From: Osedax frankpressi
Lineage: Eukaryota > Annelida > Polychaeta > Sabellida > Siboglinidae
DNA: 64,000 nt
Reading direction: 5' to 3'
NCBI GenBank assembly: GCA_964035775.1
Contig: OZ038312.1
Span: 31,273,318-31,337,317, forward strand
Shown here in pieces: positions 1 to 14,700 of this stretch (position 1 is the first letter of the stretch; every line of letters starts with the position of its first letter). A program made the translations under genes and the position numbers. A model generated the notes under the pieces. The model had not been told where the DNA came from. It saw only the letters and a list, made by a program, of their open reading frames with translations, and ran no database searches.

Positions 1-172
1 AATATTCTATTGTAATGCTATGAGATGGCTAAATGAAATGTTATATTCTATTGTAATGATATGAGATGACTAAATGAGATGTAATATTCTATTGTAATGC
101 TATGAGATGGCTAAATGAAATGTAATATTCTATTGTAATGCTATGAGATGGCTAAATGAAATGTAATATTTT
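1..172. repeat. 41-bp tandem repeat, about four copies
   Basis: Near-identical units containing ATTCTATTGTAATG and GAGATGGCTAAATGA follow each other from the window edge, so the array probably continues upstream. Confidence 0.9.
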
Positions 173-283
173 ATACGGTTTATATGTTTTATGATTCTCT
201 AAATTTATATTTACATTTTTTTTATCTCGCTAAAATATTCATCTTATTCTATATTATTTTACATTATTTAATATGTAAATAAA

Positions 284-367
284 TTGTTATTTATTTATAA
301 TTGTTATTTATTTATAATTGTTATTTATTTATAATTGTTATTTATTTATAATTGTTATTTATTTATT
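284..367. repeat. 17-bp tandem repeat, about five copies
   Basis: The unit is TTGTTATTTATTTATAA and copies are nearly perfect. Confidence 0.9.
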
Positions 368-2206
368 AATTTTCATTCAATTCTATTTCATCAAATAGTA
401 GTTGCTCAATTTTATATATAATCTTCTTATTTTTTTATAGCAATTTCTCTATTATTTTTGCCATATGCCATACCCCTATGCCTCCATTTCATTAGGATTT
501 TCCTGAGATTTTTCAAGATAATTTAACACTTCAATTAATTACACGTTTTTAGATTTTTCCTTTGTAGAATGAAAACGCTTCCTATAGATAACTTTAAAAT
601 TAAATAATAATATTAAAGTAGCTAACGTAAACATGTTATACTATATTATGTATACGTTTAATAATAGTTGGAATCGAAATCATATAAAGAAAATAAAATA
701 CCTATTAATTGGTTGAGGTGTAGCTAGACAGTGATCTATATCTTCAACATTTGATTGGATTACAGCCAAGGTAATCTTGGATTACAGTGTGAGATGAAGA
801 AGTTTCATTTATGCAAATATTAGATGGAGAGTGGCATGAATCAAAGATACTTCAGAAGATTTAATATATAGATCATCTTCCATAATATTATGAGACAATA
901 AAGTAGGTATTGCTCCCTCGTTATCTGTTAATTGTAATTCATTCTATATGGAATTTAAAATAGGTATTATATATAATCATTGGTATTAACAATAAATAAC
1001 TACAAAATTACATTAATATAATAATATTTATATTATTAAATTGTTAAATAATTCTATATATAATATTTTTAAATCTATTAGAAATAGATGACCAGATTTC
1101 AAAACTTGGATCCAAAAATGTGAGCCTTTTGTAAAAAAACCTTTTGTAAAACTTTTGTAAAACCTTTAGGAACTACATTAGATGCACTTCCACTAGCTCC
1201 AGATTTATCTTCAAACTCTTTTTTCAATCTTTTATAATATGTTCGGCACGAAAACCAATGTTTTATAATTTCTTATACTTTTATTATATAATATGGATAT
1301 AATATTAATTGTATTTTAGTAATTTATGTGATTGGTACACAGAGATAAGTAGAGTAGTATTTTTACCTCGATCACACTGTTTGTGATATTTGACATGTTG
1401 TGTAATAGTGAGATATATGAAAAAGAGTAATGTATGAAAAAGTCATCGCGAATTCGCTATATGTAATGGCCCTTAAATGATTACACTAATTCACATTGAT
1501 TATAGGAATTCCCATGATTAAATCTGTGTATTACTGTTTATAATATTATTAAATCATATGGTATTATTATTTTCAAATTACTTTGTGAAATTATTACTTA
1601 ATGAAAATTTTAAATCATTCATTTTGATACTCAAGAATTTTAGCCTCTAAATTCACCATCAATATTTATAAATTATTTTAAATTTCGAATTGTAATATTA
1701 CTGAGTAATTTACAAAGATATGATAATAATCCAATAAATAAATAAGAATAAACTATTAAAATAAATAAGAATAACCTAAATAGTTTATTACAATATTACA
1801 ATAATGAAAATACATTTAATCAATGATGATTATAAATGTAAATTATTAATATAGTATAGTTGATATTTAAGGGTTTGTATATAGGCCATCTATAAATAGA
1901 TGTTTACATTTATTTATTTAATATGGAAAATATTAATATCATAAATATAAATACATATAACTCTAGATATAAATTTAATCTATATAATATGTAATACCAT
2001 AAAAGATATAATATTGATCTAAAAATAAATTAACAAAGTAAATTATAATATTATTTATACAAATATTTTCTAATTTAGGGTCATTAAATTTATTAATATT
2101 GTGTATTAATTATAAATTGTATTTAATTGAATGAGTTATTTGATGAATTATGGATATTTAATTGATGATTGGTATTAAATTATTTATTAAATATACAATT
2201 AAAAAA

Positions 2207-2243
<37 letters not shown>

Positions 2244-4737
2244 TATGCATATATATACAATTTATTATACATATATAATTATTAACAGATTAGAAAATTA
2301 TATAATTATAAAAATATAATTATACAATATATATTTATAAATATAAAATCAATACATGATAGATAAGAATTATTTCAGTAATAATACTCCTTTTTAGAAG
2401 ATGGTGTCATAATTAATATATATATCAAATAAGTGTATCTGCTACATTGAAATCTCCCATGATAAAGAATAGTGTTTTTTTAAATACCCGCAATATAGTC
2501 TAAATAATTAATATATTCAATTCAAATAAAAACAATTATATAAAATATATATTATAATAAAACAAATAAATTGTATTCTAAATATTTGTTGGTCAATTTA
2601 TAGTCTAACTCCATTAATCAAATTTTATAATAAAATGATATAATAGTAATATAAGATATTATTTTTATAAACTGTATTATTATTATTTATCTTTACATAA
2701 TAAACAATCTGTAAAATGTTCAAATCAATTATAAATTAGTTGGTTTATAAAAAAGCGTTAGAAAATATTGATCCAAATTTAAGAATAATGAGAAAATCGC
2801 CCTCGAAGATTATATATAATAATTTTTCAATATACTTAAGTTGTATTTGATTTTTTAAAGATTTAAAAACTAATAATGAGTAAATATAATTAAATAGTTT
2901 ATTATGTTGTACACATATAATGTAATAATGATATATAAATGTGATAATAATGATAATTTGATGATAATAACATAAAATTAATAATTATAAAAATTAAAAC
3001 TACAAAGTCCATGAGTATTCTGGTTGACTCCTCAATCACTGTTCATATAACAAATAAACTACTGAAAACATGTTCTAGCAATGTTCCATCAATGACACAT
3101 CAATAATTCCTTCCTATTCTTAGTATGCTATATACACTTTATTGACAGCTTTTTGTAGGTCATCTGTCTATAATACTTTATATATGTAATTACATAGTTT
3201 ATATTTCATAGAGTTGATATCATTCTTAGATTTAGTCTGAGATATCAGACATACGAAGAGGGTATCTTCTATAACAAATTATATGCATACTAATATATAA
3301 TGTATATATATAATAATATATATGCATAATAATTATATTTTATGAAAACCAAGACATTTGTTTACTAATAAACTAGTGTAAATTAGAAGTTATTTTAAAA
3401 TAACTGTAAATTACACTAAATAGCAAATTATTTTGAAGTAGTGATTATGACTAATATATAACAATATTATATTACCAATGGTAATAATTATTGATTGTAA
3501 TATTGAATGTTTATAATAATAGCTTAAATAATAGCTTAAAATTATGAAATAAATTTGAAAATTATAATTTATTTTATAACCTTAAAATATATTATAATAT
3601 AATTTGTATTTTTATTAATATGAATTAATATATAAATAATATAGTACATAACTTTCAATATGTAAGTTATTGTTTTAAATATTTTTTCTTATTAATCTCG
3701 GTATTTTTAAAGATTATAATTTTTAAAATTGAAGACTGTGATTGACAGGTGAATTGAATTTTTGCGATAAACATTGATTATGTAACCAATGAAAAGAACT
3801 GATAATCATAACCTATGACATTTGTAGTTGTAAATAAAAACGAAAGTTATTTCTTTAATTAAAAAAAAACAGATTAAATTTGATAAATGAATTCTATTAC
3901 TATTATTTAAATGTATATGACATATTTTTCCATTTTATAATCAAAAATCTGATACATTTCTTGAGATTGATAAATAATTAGCTCATATAAAACAATTTTT
4001 TTAGGTATTTTTTACCAAAATTTCTAATTTGAAATTTTAACAGATATTATAAAACTGACACTATATTCATCACATGAACACGTTATTAACGTAGATAACT
4101 CTATTTAGTACAACGATTATGAATAAATAAACAATTTTTATTTTGATATCAAAATTTTTAAAATGAATTCATTAAATTATTATAAATTATATATTATAAT
4201 AACATAATAAATTTTTATTGAATTTATTATTAGCTTTTAGAAAGCTTATTTTTGATTAACATACTTGACAAATACGAGTTTCATATATCAATCTAAAGAC
4301 ACATTATATTTTTATAATATTAGACAAAACATAATCTAGACACATTTTTTTACCCTTAATATTAATTTTTTACAACAATAATATTAATATTTTTGCAATT
4401 CTTTCAAATGTCAATTTTAAAGTTTATATAAAATTTACATATTATTATCAGTAATTACCAGGAAATTCCATATATTCTTGGTGTTACATTTATTTCTATA
4501 TTAAAATTTTAAATATGACACATATTTGATTATTTGCTCACTCTTCCTTTAATCTATTGTTACATACTATTTATTACTGATAATCTATTTTGTACATATA
4601 TATATATCATATATAACTGTATATCCTTACATATGTTTACAATTCTATATTTAATAAACTGAATTCTAATTAAAAAAATTTATTTTCAAAAATAATAAAT
4701 TTAATTCATTTATAATCTCAATACAATTATTTTCTTC
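368..4737. other. AT-rich DNA without recognised genes
   Basis: Only short open frames and a (TA)n run at 2209-2240 are seen, apart from the MADF-like relic listed separately. It may be intron or 5' flank of the UBE2Q gene. I searched for UBE2Q N-terminal motifs and found none. Confidence 0.5.
1099..1275 (-). pseudogene. MADF/Myb-like DNA-binding domain relic
   Basis: The minus strand reads EIIKHWFSCRTYYKRLKKEF, EDKSGASGSASNVVPKGF and on to a stop, with no start codon. The spacing W-x3-R-x2-Y-x-RLKK followed by a SGSxS loop resembles the last helix of MADF domains, which occur in insect-type regulators and in the second protein of PIF/Harbinger DNA transposons. A weak, short match. It is more likely a fragment than a working exon. 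Confidence 0.3.
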
Positions 4738-4739
4738 TA

Positions 4740-5207
4740 GGGTGTTCTCACCGGATTAAATTCAACTGCAAATCGGGTGACTAGGCGACTAGTGATTCGG
4801 CAACTTTTCACCAAATCCAGTTCACACCGGATTAATATTTATCTATGTTTTTGATATAAATCTCATTTTTGAGAAATATATTCTAAGATTATTGAACTAT
4901 AAATAATATTTTAAAATACGCATTGCTAATAAAATTGAATTTATTATGATTGTATTAAGTTCTAATATATATATCATTACTACTTTTGATAGTTAAGGCA
5001 TAAGTATGCAAATTAAAGCATATTAAGCCTTATTTTACGAATTGAATAAATTAATACAAAATTTAAAATATAAAATGTTTTTTTGTTTATAAATATATGT
5101 AAACATTCTATGCCTTATCCGAAGTTGCCGAATGTTGTATTTTGGTTGAAAAATTGCAGTCACTAGTCTCCCGAGGAGCGGTTGAATTTAATCCGTTGTG
5201 AACACAC
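4740..5207. mobile_element. 468-bp MITE with TA target duplication
   Basis: The left end and the reverse complement of the right end share about 60 degenerate bases, including CGGATTAAATTCAAC, then CGGG-GACTAG and a TTTTTCA-CCAAA block. Both ends start G-GTGTTC. TA lies on each side (4738-4739 and 5208-5209), as in Tc1/mariner-type elements. The inside is AT-rich and has no transposase frame, so it is non-autonomous. Confidence 0.75.
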
Positions 5208-5668
5208 TATTGTATGTGTTTTAATTTTCTTTGTACATATGTAATAATTATTTATTAAATTAATGTTCTCGGATACATTCGTATTGTATATTATCTTCCT
5301 ATTTAATTCATCTGAAGTTGATATAGTAAATCCAAGTATTATATAACAACACATATATTTATGTATGCGTTATAACTATTTGCAATATAAATCAATTACG
5401 TACATATAATAATACTAATCTTTGCGAGTTCATTTATTGTATAATTATATCTACGACTATTTAAAAGATCTTACAAGCTTTACAACATCAGTTACGATGT
5501 TCAGTATGTATGTACACGGTTTATATTGTTACGCGTCACTCGTTTATAAAGTTCTACCGTGTGATATTAAATGTTCTAAAGATGAGCTCTCTATCGGTTT
5601 ACGTTTTCCCTCTAGCCATTTCTAGACCTTTTGCAAAACGTAACACTCCTCTCCGTACTCTCTCCTAG

Positions 5669-5748
5669 TGCCATACTATTGAAGTGTTCAGTTCGGATGA
5701 CGATGACTCCGAAACCGATGATTTCCACTACCAAATGGACGATGACAG
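5669..5748 (+). CDS. UBE2Q: UBE2Q exon: acidic linker
   Basis: The exon follows a pyrimidine-rich acceptor (TCTCTCCTAG) and ends at AG|GTAAGA. It encodes 26 residues plus two bases, with [21 protein letters not shown]. The family has a matching acidic run with a HYEM-like motif ahead of its E2 core. It opens in phase 0 and ends in phase 2. It is the first exon I can recognise, so its 5' partner is not known. Confidence 0.75.
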
Positions 5749-8700
5749 GTAAGAAGTATTTGATATCATTTACGTGAACGGTAACCTTTTTAACTGGATT
5801 GAAAAATGTAATCGCATTAATGATATTTTATATTTAGAATATCTACTGTAGGATAAAGATTATTATTAAAAATTTAATAATTTTTCTAAAAATGGTTAAT
5901 TGAAATATTATCTAAGAATGTATTCTAACAGATTGTGCACTACATCTGTGAACAACAGAATTCTAAATGTAATTTAAACAACTGTGTAGTTTAGTTAAAA
6001 GTATTCTTAATTTAAACATTACTGCAAATATGTGTGTGAGTAGCATGTACTAAAAGTAAGTTTATAAAGTAATAATTGTAATAACAGTATTTTATTACAA
6101 TTGATTAATGAAATAATTTATTATTAATATTAAATATCCTAGTTAATTTTATAAACTAGGTAATATATTTATAAGATGTAATGTATTTAGACATCCATTT
6201 GAAGTTCTCTCAATTTAATTTATAATATTTAATGAGATCACTGTTATTATTTTAACAATCTTTTTTAGTAATTTAAATGTAGTATATAAACATATAAATG
6301 ACTCATATAAATATAAATGAATATTTAAAGTAATAATCTAATGTAAATAAACATTTTCAGAATGATTTACTCAATTTAGAGTGTGTTGATGGTGTACTCA
6401 ATTTAGAGTGTGTTGATGGTGTACTCAATTTAGATGATAGTATAACTTGAAATTCAATTTTATCATCTGATAATAAATTACCGAAGTATTGATTTTGATA
6501 TATTTTAACTTTATTCTAAATATAGTATTAACAATTATTACTAATAATAGTATCTATAATAATAATAATTATATAACTAAAAAATAACATTTAATATCAG
6601 AATATATGTTTAAAAATGATTTGTTTTTAAATTTGCATTGGTAAATATTGATAAATAGAATATGTATTACTTAATATGTATTACCAATAGTATTTATATT
6701 ATTACTAAAAGTAACATTAAATTCCCATTCCCTTCTCTCATTTAGAAGATTAGTATGAATTTGTATACATTTCTTTAGCATTTAAAATGTCTTATAAATA
6801 ATATAATTTTGACATATATGAATATAGTAAATAACACATGAAATGCATTGATTTGTAAATAATAGGAAAAGGAAATATAAACTTTAAGTTTAGATTGTAA
6901 ATAATAAAAATGAACTTAATATATGTATTTAAAAACAATAATCATAAAGTGGTAAATTATAAATTTATATTAATCATATTTTCCTAATTTATTCAAAAAC
7001 TAATTTTGAGAGTAGGATAAGAAGATACTAAAACACGTTTTTTGAATGTTATTTCTAATTTTAACAAATAATAAAACATTTAAACAAATTTTAAATATTA
7101 TATGATAATAAAATAATTTAGATATTTTTTTACCCAAATTTCTACTATATAGATTTATATGAATACATATTAAAATTTGATAGTTTTCAAATATACTTAG
7201 AAAATCATAAACTGTTAAATCTTAATCATAATACATTTGTCCAAATCTCAAAATGGGACTTTACTAAATAATATACTTTGAATATAGAACTAATCCTATT
7301 TCATTAAAATCGTATTATTATTATTATTTATATAAAAAACTGCTTTATTGTATGGTAATCATAATCAACTGGACAAAATTTGGTAGAAAGCAAAAAGTAA
7401 TAATTAAATAGAAATAGAAATAAATATTATTATTATTAAAAAAAATTAGTGGTAACATAAAATTACTGAGTATTTTGTATCCACTGCATTCTGTAGTGAT
7501 AATAATAATTTATATACTTTATCTTTTATTAAAAAATATATTGGTATTCATTTTCTATTGTCAATGTTTTCAAGATAATACATGATTTAATTTATACATT
7601 ATAATTATGCATATATAATTATGCATATAATATATGTATTCAATATACCATGAACATTAAAATGTATATATACATCTTTTGTTTATACTTTTTATAATAT
7701 TGGTTGTTAAATGACAAATTTAATTTTCACAAATAACATTTTCACATTAATTCAAATTAATATTGCTATTATGTGATTAGGATAGATGACATCATATTAT
7801 ATATATATATTAATTATAATTTAACTTTATTTTTTTAAAATGTCCTATTTTATGACTTTTTAAATAATCATACTTTATTTAATTTTATTTAAAAAAACAT
7901 TGCAATAAAATATCATCTGTCTATAATAATTTAAAAAATTGTTCATGAAATATTACTATATATAATGTAATTAATAATTAATAATAACCAATTTTGAAAT
8001 TAGTCATCACTATAAAATAAAATATAATATAATTTTCCATATTTGTCTGGTATCATTCAGTAAGTATTTAGTAATTAATATTCTTAAATAATTGATGTAA
8101 TTTTTTGGAAACTTCATTTTTAATATCTTAATAATATCTTTGTAAAATGTAATAAATTGAGAATTTTTAACTCAAATTCTTTAAATAGTGTTATTTACCC
8201 ACATAATATAATGATCATTTTCATAAATATGTATATACTTTATAGACCCTCTTTTATATATATTTATATACTAATTACTATATTGAACTTTTCTACAATT
8301 CATGCAAAATAGTATACAAACGTTTTTTTGAATGATGAATTATAATCCTGATAACGGAATCATATGAAAAATAACAGTTGCGATGATAATATATTTCAAT
8401 TCAATTCACAAATAAATTCATAGTTCCTGTTTTGTATATAGCTGTAAGGTAATCAAATGTTATCCATTTGATTTTTGATTTGTTCTATATTTGGATCTTA
8501 GTGACATTTTGCTGAAGTGGATAAATACAACTTGATTACTATGACTTCCTTATCTTATCTTTATAAATAGCTATTATCTATCCAGTCTCAATGTTCCTTA
8601 TCTTATCTTTATAGATAGCTATTATCTATCCAGTCTCAATGTTCCTTATCTTATCTTTATAGATAGCTATTATCTATCCAGTCTCAATGTTCCTTATCTT

Positions 8701-11700
8701 ATCTTTATAAATAGCTATTATCTATCCAGTCTCAATGTTCCTTATATTATGTTTATAAATAGCTATTATCTATCCAGTCTCAATGTTCCTTATCTTATCT
8801 TTATAAATAGCTCTTATCTATCCATTCTCAATGTTCCTTATCTTATCTTTATAAATAGCTATTATCTATCCAGTCTCAATGTTCCTTATCTTATCTTTAT
8901 AAATAGCTATTATCTATCCAGTCTCAATGTTCCTTATCTTATCTTTATAAATAGCTATTATCTATCCGTCTCGATGTTATTATATGTATTCTTCATTCTT
9001 CCCTTCATCTAAATGCCCAATATTTAATTATATTGTTATTTCACTTTTATAAATATTGTAACCATAATTTCACAGGATTTTACAATAAAACAATTACCAC
9101 AAGCAATAGATTACGTTCGGATTTATATCCTTACAAATATATATATACAACTACTAATTGATTATTGTACAAACCTATTGTCTATATTGCATAATGATAT
9201 ACCACATCTTTTCACTATTTATTGTATATATTAATGTATTGTTATCTATGTAATTATTCGCTAGATATGATATTCTTGTGCTGGTATTTGTGATAATTAA
9301 TTTCAATTATAAATATTAGCACACTATTTTATTGAACTTTAATTGTATATCAATACTATGATATTAAATAGCATATTAATCTCTAATGAGGGCAACAATT
9401 AATCTCTGGTTGATAATATGTTATAACTATATTTCTAATAATATTTATATCTGAATTTTATGTTTGTTCTTTAGTCTTATTTAAATCAATTGAAATAACG
9501 TAGAATCTACGAAAAATAATTATTAACTGAAAATACTGTGAAGTTTTGATGTTATTATTGGTAATTTCTCGAAGCGTTAAAATATAGTAAAATTTAAAAT
9601 TTAAAATCTTAATTTTATATAATTGTTTACTTTAAACTTTTTTGATTTTATTTAAAGAATTTTTAAAGAAAACCAAGTTGATTTGGATATTTTTGATAAT
9701 TCGTATTTTTGGGATACTAGAATAGTCTATTGAATATATAGAGATATATTTGAAACTTCAATTATAAAATGAGATATTTGAATTTAATATTTATTAAATA
9801 AGAATATTATTAAAAATCTTTAATTTTGCTTTAATTCTAATGAAAATATTAAACAATTTTAATTTCTATGGGAATTTTGCATCATTTGTATGACAAAATA
9901 ATTTCCGATGAGATTTTTGAATCTGTTATTAATATAGACATTTTAAAATTTAGTCATTCAGATTTCTGTCGCATTCATGTTGCTGATGTTATTTCTATAG
10001 ATAAACGTGCCTTTGAAGTACATAATAAATGTTCCCATTATTTTTAATTTTGTAAAATTATTTTGAACGCCTGGAGGTCATGCCAGTAGACAGTCTCAGT
10101 CTTAGTCAATTATTAATATAATAATGTATGATCTGTTGTTGGGATTCAATTTGAACTAGAGTTGCATTCAGTGTATACTTCAATATTTTTCACTTTTAAT
10201 TTATTTCATGAATATAAATCATCTCAATGGGTAATCAAATCAATTCTTTTACTTTTAAAGATTATATATAATAATATTACACAATAGTATGACATAATAA
10301 TGTGATAACTTTCATTGAAATTTTACTAATATTTAGCCACCAAAATTTTACCAGGAGATATTTTAACATATCCAAGAATAGATTACTTTTAATATATTTA
10401 AAATCAAAAAAAAATTAACTTTGACAGCTAATACATATTTCATAAATAAATATATATTTTAGTACATTTTTCTAGAAATTATATAAATTAACTTGAATAA
10501 ATTAATTTAATTCTTCATGATTTTTTTCTAAATATTCATCTTTGTCATAAATATAAAGTAATATTTAACAAAAATTTACAAAAAAATATTGGATTTTTTG
10601 GAAGAATATTACTCAACTTCAGATATATGCCAGAAAATATAGTAAATATTATATAATAAATTAATATATAAAGGCTTTTAAAATGTTCAATAATATGATA
10701 TTTTATTTCTGCATATCTAAAGTTCAATTAAATTCCTTTAAATTGTGGAAATTTTAACTGATTTCTATGTTTACAAATTTGTTAAACTGATTACAAATTT
10801 TAGTAATTTTTTCTAATTATTAAATATAGTCAATGCTTACAATATATGTCTTGATAAGAGTGCATGATATTTAGTTTATAGTTATATATTTACAGTATGA
10901 AGACGATAAGTTTCATTATTTATATTACATTGTTTTACAACCCTATTTTGACATAGGAAATTACGCACAAATAACATTATTTTTATGGTAATATCAACCA
11001 CCCAAAATGGTGCTCAATTAATGCTTCTTTTTAATAACATTGATTCTCCTATATGTTATATTAAAAAACAAAAGTATGTAATAGTGTTATTTATTATTCA
11101 TTTGTTTAAATAAATCAATTCATTAAACAGTCTGTCTGTCTTTAGTTCATATTCTTATAAAAATATTTGATTATAAATAACAAGAATAAATTAATTTTTA
11201 ATTTATGTTTTATGTATAATAAATTGTATAAGAATAAATTGTATGATTATTAATAGATGACATTGAATAATTCAATTATATAGATTTTCACATAAAGTAA
11301 TATTTCACATAATATAATTGACTGCACAATTACTAACCTATCAGCGTTATCTATGCGCATGTCCTCACACATGTCCTCACACATGTCCTCATACATGTCC
11401 TCACACATGTCCTCACGCATGTCCTTGTATATGTCCTCATGCATGTCCTTGTATATGTCCTCACACATGTCCTCACACATGTCCTCACACATGTCCTTGT
11501 ATATGTCCTCACACATGTCCTCATACAGGTCCTCACACATGTCCTCACGCATGTCCTTGTATATGTCCTCACAAATCTCCTCACCTCCCTTAGTACTAGT
11601 TCTAAGAATGAACTCAGCAATATTGACATGGACAACCTAGTGACCTTGGAACGACTAAAGCACATCCAACGACAGGACTATCTCATGGTTTCTCTCTAGG

Positions 11701-14700
11701 AATATCCCATGGTTTCTCTCTAGGACTATCTCATGGTTTTTCTCTAGGACTATCTCATGGTTTCTCTCTAGGACTATCTCATGGTTTCTCTCTAGGACTA
11801 TCTCATGGTTTCTCTAAAGGACTATCTCATGGTTTCTCTAAAGGACTATCTCATGGTTTCTCTCTAGGACTATCTCATGGTTTCTCTAAAGGACTATCTC
11901 ATGGTTTCTCTAAAGGACTATCTCATGGTTTCTCTAAAGGACTATCTCATGGTTTCTCTAAAGGACTATCTCATGGTTTCTCTAAAGGACTATCTCATGG
12001 TTTCTCTAAAGGACTATCTCATGGTTTCTCTCTAGGACTATCTCATGGTTTCTCTAAAGGACTATCTCATGGTTTCTCTAAAGGACTATCTCATGGTTTC
12101 TCTCTAGGACTATCTCATAGTTTCTCTAAAGGACTATCTCATGGTTTCTCTAAAGGACTATCTCATGGTTTCTCTCTAGGACTATCTCATGGTTTCTCTA
12201 AAGGACTATCTCATGGTTTCTCTCTAGGACTATCTCATGGTTTCTCTAAAGGACTATCTCATGGTTTCTCTAAAGGACTATCTCATGGTTTCTCTAAAGG
12301 ACTATCTCATGGTTTCTCTAAAGGACTATCTCATGGTTTCTCTAAAGGACTATCTCATGGTTTCTCTAAAGGACTATCTCATGGTTTCTCTAAAGGACTA
12401 TATCATGGTTTCTCTAAAGGACTATCTCATGGTTTCTCTAAAGGACTATATCATGGTTTCTCTAAAGGACTATCTCATGGTTTCTCTCTAGGACTATCTC
12501 ATGGTTTCTCTAAAGGACTATCTCATGGTTTCTCTCTAGGACTAACTCATGGTTTCTCTAAAGGACTATCTCATGGTTTCTCTCTAAAGGACTATCTCAT
12601 GGTTTCTCTAAAGGACTATCTCATGGTTTCTCTCTAGGACTATCTCATGGTTTCTCTAAAGGACTATCTCATGGTTTCTCTAAAGGACTATCTCATGGTT
12701 TCTCTAAAGTACTATCTCATGGTTTCTCTAAAGGACTATCTCATGGTTTCTCTAAAGGACTATCTCATAGTTTCTCTAAAGGACTATCTCATGGTTTCTC
12801 TCTAGGACTATCTCATGGTTTCTCTAAAGGACTATCTCATGGTTTCTCTAAAGGACTATCTCATGGTTTCTCTAAAGGACTATCTCATGGTTTCTCTAAA
12901 GGACTATCTCATGGTTTCTCTAAAGGACTATCTCATGGTTTCTCTAAAGGACTATATCATGGTTTCTCTAAAGGACTATCTCATGGTTTCTCTAAAGGAC
13001 TATCTCATGGTTTCTCTCTAGGACTATCTCATGGTTTCTCTAAAGGACTATCTCATGGTTTCTCTAAAGGACTATCTCATGGTTTCTTTCTAGGACTATC
13101 TCATAGTTTCTCTAAAGGACTATCTCATGGTTTCTCTAAAGGACTATCTCATGGTTTCTCTCTAGGACTATCTCATGGTTTCTCTAAAGGACTATCTCAT
13201 GGTTTCTCTCTAGGACTATCTCATAGTTTCTCTAAAGGACTATCTCATGGTTTCTCTAAAGTACTATCTCATGGTTTCTCTAAAGGACTATCTCATGGTT
13301 TCTCTAAAGGACTATCTCATAGTTTCTCTAAAGGACTATCTCATGGTTTCTCTCTAGGACTATCTCATGGTTTCTCTAAAGGACTATCTCATGGTTTCTC
13401 TAAAGGACTATCTCATGGTTTCTCTAAAGGACTATCTCATGGTTTCTCTCTAAAGGACTATCTCATGGTTTCTCTAAAGGACTATCTCATGGTTTCTCTC
13501 TAGGACTATCTCATGGTTTCTCTAAAGGACTATCTCATGGTTTCTCTAAAGGACTATCTCATGGTTTCTCTCTAGGACTATCTCATAGTTTCTCTAAAGG
13601 ACTATCTCATGGTTTCTCTAAAGGACTATCTCATGGTTTCTCTCTAGGACTATCTCATGGTTTCTCTAAAGGACTATCTCATGGTTTCTCTCTAGGACTA
13701 TCTCATAGTTTCTCTAAAGGACTATCTCATGGTTTCTCTAAAGTACTATCTCATGTTTTCTCTAAAGGACTATCTCATGGTTTCTCTAAAGGACTATCTC
13801 ATAGTTTCTCTAAAGGACTATCTCATGGTTTCTCTCTAGGACTATCTCATGGTTTCTCTAAAGGACTATCTCATGGTTTCTCTAAAGGACTATCTCATGG
13901 TTTCTCTAAAGGACTATCTCATGGTTTCTCTAAAGGACTATCTCATGGTTTCTCTAAAGGACTATCTCATGGTTTCTCTAAAGGACTATCTCATGGTTTC
14001 TCTAAAGGACTATCTCATGGTTTCTCTAAAGGACTATCTCATGGTTTCTCTAAAGGACTATCTCATGGTTTCTCTAAAGGACTATCTCATGGTTTCTCTC
14101 TAGGACTATCTCATGGTTTCTCTCTAGGACTATCTCATGGTTTCTCTCTAGGATTATCTCATGGTTTCTCTAAAGGACTATCTCATGGTTTCTCTAAAGG
14201 ACTATCTCATGGTTTCTCTAAAGGACTATCTCATGGTTTCTCTAAAGGACTATCTCATGGTTTCTCTAAAGGACTATCTCATGGTTTCTCTAAAGGACTA
14301 TCTCATGGTTTCTCTAAATGACTATCTCATGGTTTCTCTAAAGGACTATCTCATGGTTTCTCTAAAGGACTATCTCATGGTTTCTCTAAAGGACTATCTC
14401 ATGGTTTCTCTAAAGGACTATCTCATGGTTTCTCTAAAGGACTATCTCATGGTTTCTCTAAAGGACTATCTCATGGTTTCTCTCTAGGACTATCTCATGG
14501 TTTCTCTCTAGGACTATCTCATGGTTTCTCTCTAGGACTATCTCATGGTTTCTCTAAAGGACTATCTCATGGTTTCTCTCTAGGACTATCTCATGGTTTC
14601 TCTAAAGGACTATCTCATGGTTTCTCTAAAGAACTATCTCATGGTTTCTCTAAAGGACTATCTCATGGTTTCTCTAAAGGACTATCTCATGGTTTCTCTA

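Larger units (their letters stand above)
5749..11351. other. UBE2Q intron, AT-rich part
   Basis: No second gene is recognised. It contains a 28-bp repeat at 6368-6433, the 48-bp minisatellite at 8547-8980 and one 59-residue open frame at 9868-10047. Confidence 0.6.

Noticed and set aside
5163-5625. Small frames near 5.2 to 5.6 kb
   Set aside because: The first overlaps the MITE end, the second has no family resemblance and no splice link to the UBE2Q exon.
8749-9012. Open frame over the 48-bp minisatellite
   Set aside because: Unit length is a multiple of three, which explains the frame; no unique sequence.
11250-11699. Several overlapping frames on both strands near 11.4 kb
   Set aside because: All but 11594-11687 plus are repeat readings. 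That part is a real UBE2Q exon.
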